Below, one piece after another: positions 62,051-64,000 of a stretch of DNA of 64,000 bases (the stretch's first letter is position 1; each line of letters starts with the position of its first letter). The position numbers and the translations under genes were made by a program. Source of the DNA: Cladocopium goreaui (taxonomy: Eukaryota > Sar > Dinophyceae > Suessiales > Symbiodiniaceae); the NCBI GenBank assembly GCA_947184155.2, contig CAMXCT020004035.1:439474-503473 (forward strand), in the 5' to 3' direction. A model generated the notes under the pieces. The model saw only the letters and a list, made by a program, of their open reading frames with translations. It was not told where the DNA came from and did no database searches.

Positions 62051-62579
62051 CCCGCGAAAATGTTGGAAGATTGGAAGATATTGTAAGATTGGATGACGGT
62101 ATAAATATATTTAGAAAGATATTAATAGATATGATAGGACTTAATAAGACTGATAAGATATGAGTGGGATTGCGTGGCATCTTTGTCACGCAGCCATACA
62201 GCGCAACATCTTTATCCCTGTGTGTGGTGCCTACGGGGGGTTGTACCCAAATTTATCCCGGATAAATTTCTTGGGGCCAAGTTTTTTTCGGAATAAATTT
62301 GCATTCCCAAAAAAGGGCACACCCCCCAGGCGTACATGGTACACAAAAAATATCCAGAATCAATTTTGGGACCATACAGGCAAACATCTCCAGATAAAGT
62401 TCCAGTGGCCAAGGTCCTGTTTATCCCTTTGCAAGTCTCCAACAAACTCCGCTCCGAGAAACTCCACACTTTTCTTTGGTTGCTGAATATTTCTCCATGG
62501 GACAACCCCCCTGGACTTTGAGAATACCAAAGTTGGGGCTGAATAAGTTTCCTAGAGGGATAATTTTTTCGGACACAGG

Positions 62580-63530
62580 GTCAGGAAAAAAAATCCTGCC
62601 AGGACGAACCCGGTTCATTCTTGATTCCCAAGACGATGCAGGTCTCCGTTCCCGCCTGCGAGACGAAGGGAATGGCAGCCAAGACCACCCGAAGATGATC
62701 CACCAAATTCAACAGGTCAATGGTCTTCGTGGGGGAATCTAGAGGACCAAACTTCATGTTCACTCTCCTCAAGAGGCAGATGCAATTGGGTGCGAATGGG
62801 GTACGTTAGGAGCGGTTGGCAGCTAAGGGTCTCCGTTCTTGGATATGTTTGGTTCAATATCCAAGCGGCCTAAGGATGTGACAGAGTCATACAAAAAATA
62901 AGACTACGACAGCTTCCATAAGGCAAACGAAGACTCAATTGCATCACGGCATTTGAGAGTTGGCCCCTGACGCTGAAGCCGACCAAAGCACCACTGGGAC
63001 TTCCAAGCTCAAAGAGCTCATGGTTTCCCAATGCTTGCGAGTTCTCCGTGTCATTTGCAGTGCTGCTTTCATCCTCCTGCAACACGTTGAGGTCCTTCTT
63101 CAAAGCTGCCCGTGCTCGGTCCACAGCTTCATGTCCCTCAAAGCTCTCTGTGATTTTCACCCCTTTGGTGGTGTAGCGAGCAGAAGCCAAGTAGAGCTCT
63201 TCTGATACAGCTTCAAAATCCGACACACTGGGAGGCTTAGATTCTCTGGCCTTATGCTTTGACATGCGCTCCTTCTGAGATGAGTTCTGAACTTGATTCA
63301 AAGCAGTTCGTGACATGCCTTGCAAAGCTTTGTCGTCATCAGCACTGGTGCCTTTTCCAAAATAGTTTCGACCTCGTTCAATCGCATCCTTGATATTCCC
63401 TGCTTGGAAGGCGGTGTCGGTGCCAAACCGCTTGTGCAGTCGGATGGTGTGCTTGAACAGCACGAGGCCAGCAGTCCTGGATGCTAGGTGCACTGTCACC
63501 ATCACAGCTATCAACTCATTGCAAATATAT
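62580..63530 (-). CDS. Candidate exons upstream of the modular gene, unknown function
   Basis: 62,880-63,530 is an open minus frame with helix-rich, non-repetitive protein (DAIERGRNYFGKGTSADDDK, then FEAVSEELYLASARYTTKG and HEAVDRARAALKKDLNVLQ). 62,600-62,757 gives SPTKTIDLLNLVDHLRVVL. Both may be N-terminal exons of the modular gene or a separate gene. The frame further upstream runs into a microsatellite and is not protein. No family recognised. Confidence 0.4.
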
Positions 63531-63544
63531 CCATATAATATAAT

Positions 63545-63815
63545 ATATGCATATATATATATATGTGTGTGTGTGTATGTGTGTGTGTGTATGTATGTAT
63601 GTATGTATGTATGTATGTATGTATGTATGTATGTATTTATGTATGTATGTATGTATGTATTTATGTATGTATGCATGCATGCATGCATGCAGGTAGGTAG
63701 GTATGTAGGTATGTAGGTATGTAGGTATGTAGGTATGTAGGTATGTAGGTATGTAGGTATGTAGGTATGTATGCGTGCATGCATGCATGCATGCATGTAT
63801 GTATGTATGTTCGTG
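63545..63815. repeat. (TATG)n, (GTAG GTAT)n, (CATG)n microsatellite
   Basis: About 270 bp of 4- and 8-bp units: gtatgtat, then ggtatgta, then gcatgcat. Long Ile-His-Thr or Tyr-Val-Cys frames on both strands arise only from the repeat. Confidence 0.95.
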
Positions 63816-63849
63816 TTTTCCCTCCGGGGCGGATGTTCGCCCAAAGTTT

Positions 63850-64000
63850 CATTTGGGGGTTAGTTACGCTCTGATTTGTTCAGGATATATTTCAGATTTT
63901 TTAAGGGCTTACTTAGGGGTTGGTTTAGATTTTCTTTGGGGTTTGTTTAGTTAATTGTCGTGCTATTTAGGGTTGTTCTAGGGTTTGCTCACGGTTGTTT
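63850..64000. repeat. Degenerate TTTAGGG-like sequence at the window end
   Basis: Scattered gggggttagt, cttaggggttggtttag, tttagggttg and ctagggtttg. It resembles decayed TTTAGGG telomeric repeats. Interstitial position is likely, because sequence continues to the edge without becoming regular. Confidence 0.45.

Noticed and set aside
63390..63852. His/Thr/Ile-rich and Cys/Val/Tyr-rich frames
   Set aside because: Pure products of the TATG and GTAG microsatellite.

Overview
The window looks like nuclear DNA of a dinoflagellate, probably of the Suessiales (Symbiodiniaceae or Polarella type). The reasons are the gene style (many short exons, introns full of small repeats, every recognisable host gene on the minus strand), PPR genes of a form I know from dinoflagellates, a retroelement combining reverse transcriptase, a methyltransferase-like domain and a tyrosine recombinase, and TTTAGGG-like telomeric motifs. 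The species cannot be fixed from sequence alone. No bacterial operons, rRNA, tRNA or CRISPR arrays were seen. Exon limits are read by eye from reading frame, family similarity and AG/GT-type borders, so most are good only to about 5-20 bases.

Layout. 0.6-7.2 kb: a minus-strand PPR gene in about ten small exons, with its introns littered by three families of short inverted-repeat elements (MITEs). 7.2-9.2 kb: AT-rich, no firm gene. 9.22-28.35 kb: one very large, apparently recent Ty1/copia LTR retrotransposon on the minus strand (19.1 kb, 194-bp LTRs differing at 3 sites). It has a 1,056-codon coiled-coil Gag, a 4,787-codon open frame and a short third frame. 28.9-36.1 kb: minus-strand exon-like pieces of one or two low-complexity genes, with a 42-bp tandem repeat in between. 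36.6-39.95 kb: an NSUN5/Rcm1-like rRNA m5C methyltransferase gene in nine exons. 41.0-43.7 kb: a second PPR gene. 44.16-62.05 kb: one long minus-strand gene built of about seven modules resembling phage tail-fibre C-terminal repeats. Its introns appear to hold a 3.8-kb minisatellite, a second copy of that minisatellite, and a decayed plus-strand tyrosine-recombinase retroelement (55.2-61.3 kb). 62.6-63.5 kb: further possible exons, then microsatellite and degenerate telomere-like sequence.

Most unusual is the copia element. After a normal order of protease, integrase, reverse transcriptase and RNase H, the same frame runs on for about 2,900 residues. This extension has a Pro-Cys methyltransferase-like motif pair, several zinc-binding clusters, a retroviral CCHC knuckle and a region resembling RNA 2'-phosphotransferase (Tpt1/KptA). 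Gag and Pol meet by a +1 shift inside a textbook CCCH zinc finger. The element seems to carry its own set of RNA-binding and perhaps RNA- or DNA-modifying domains.
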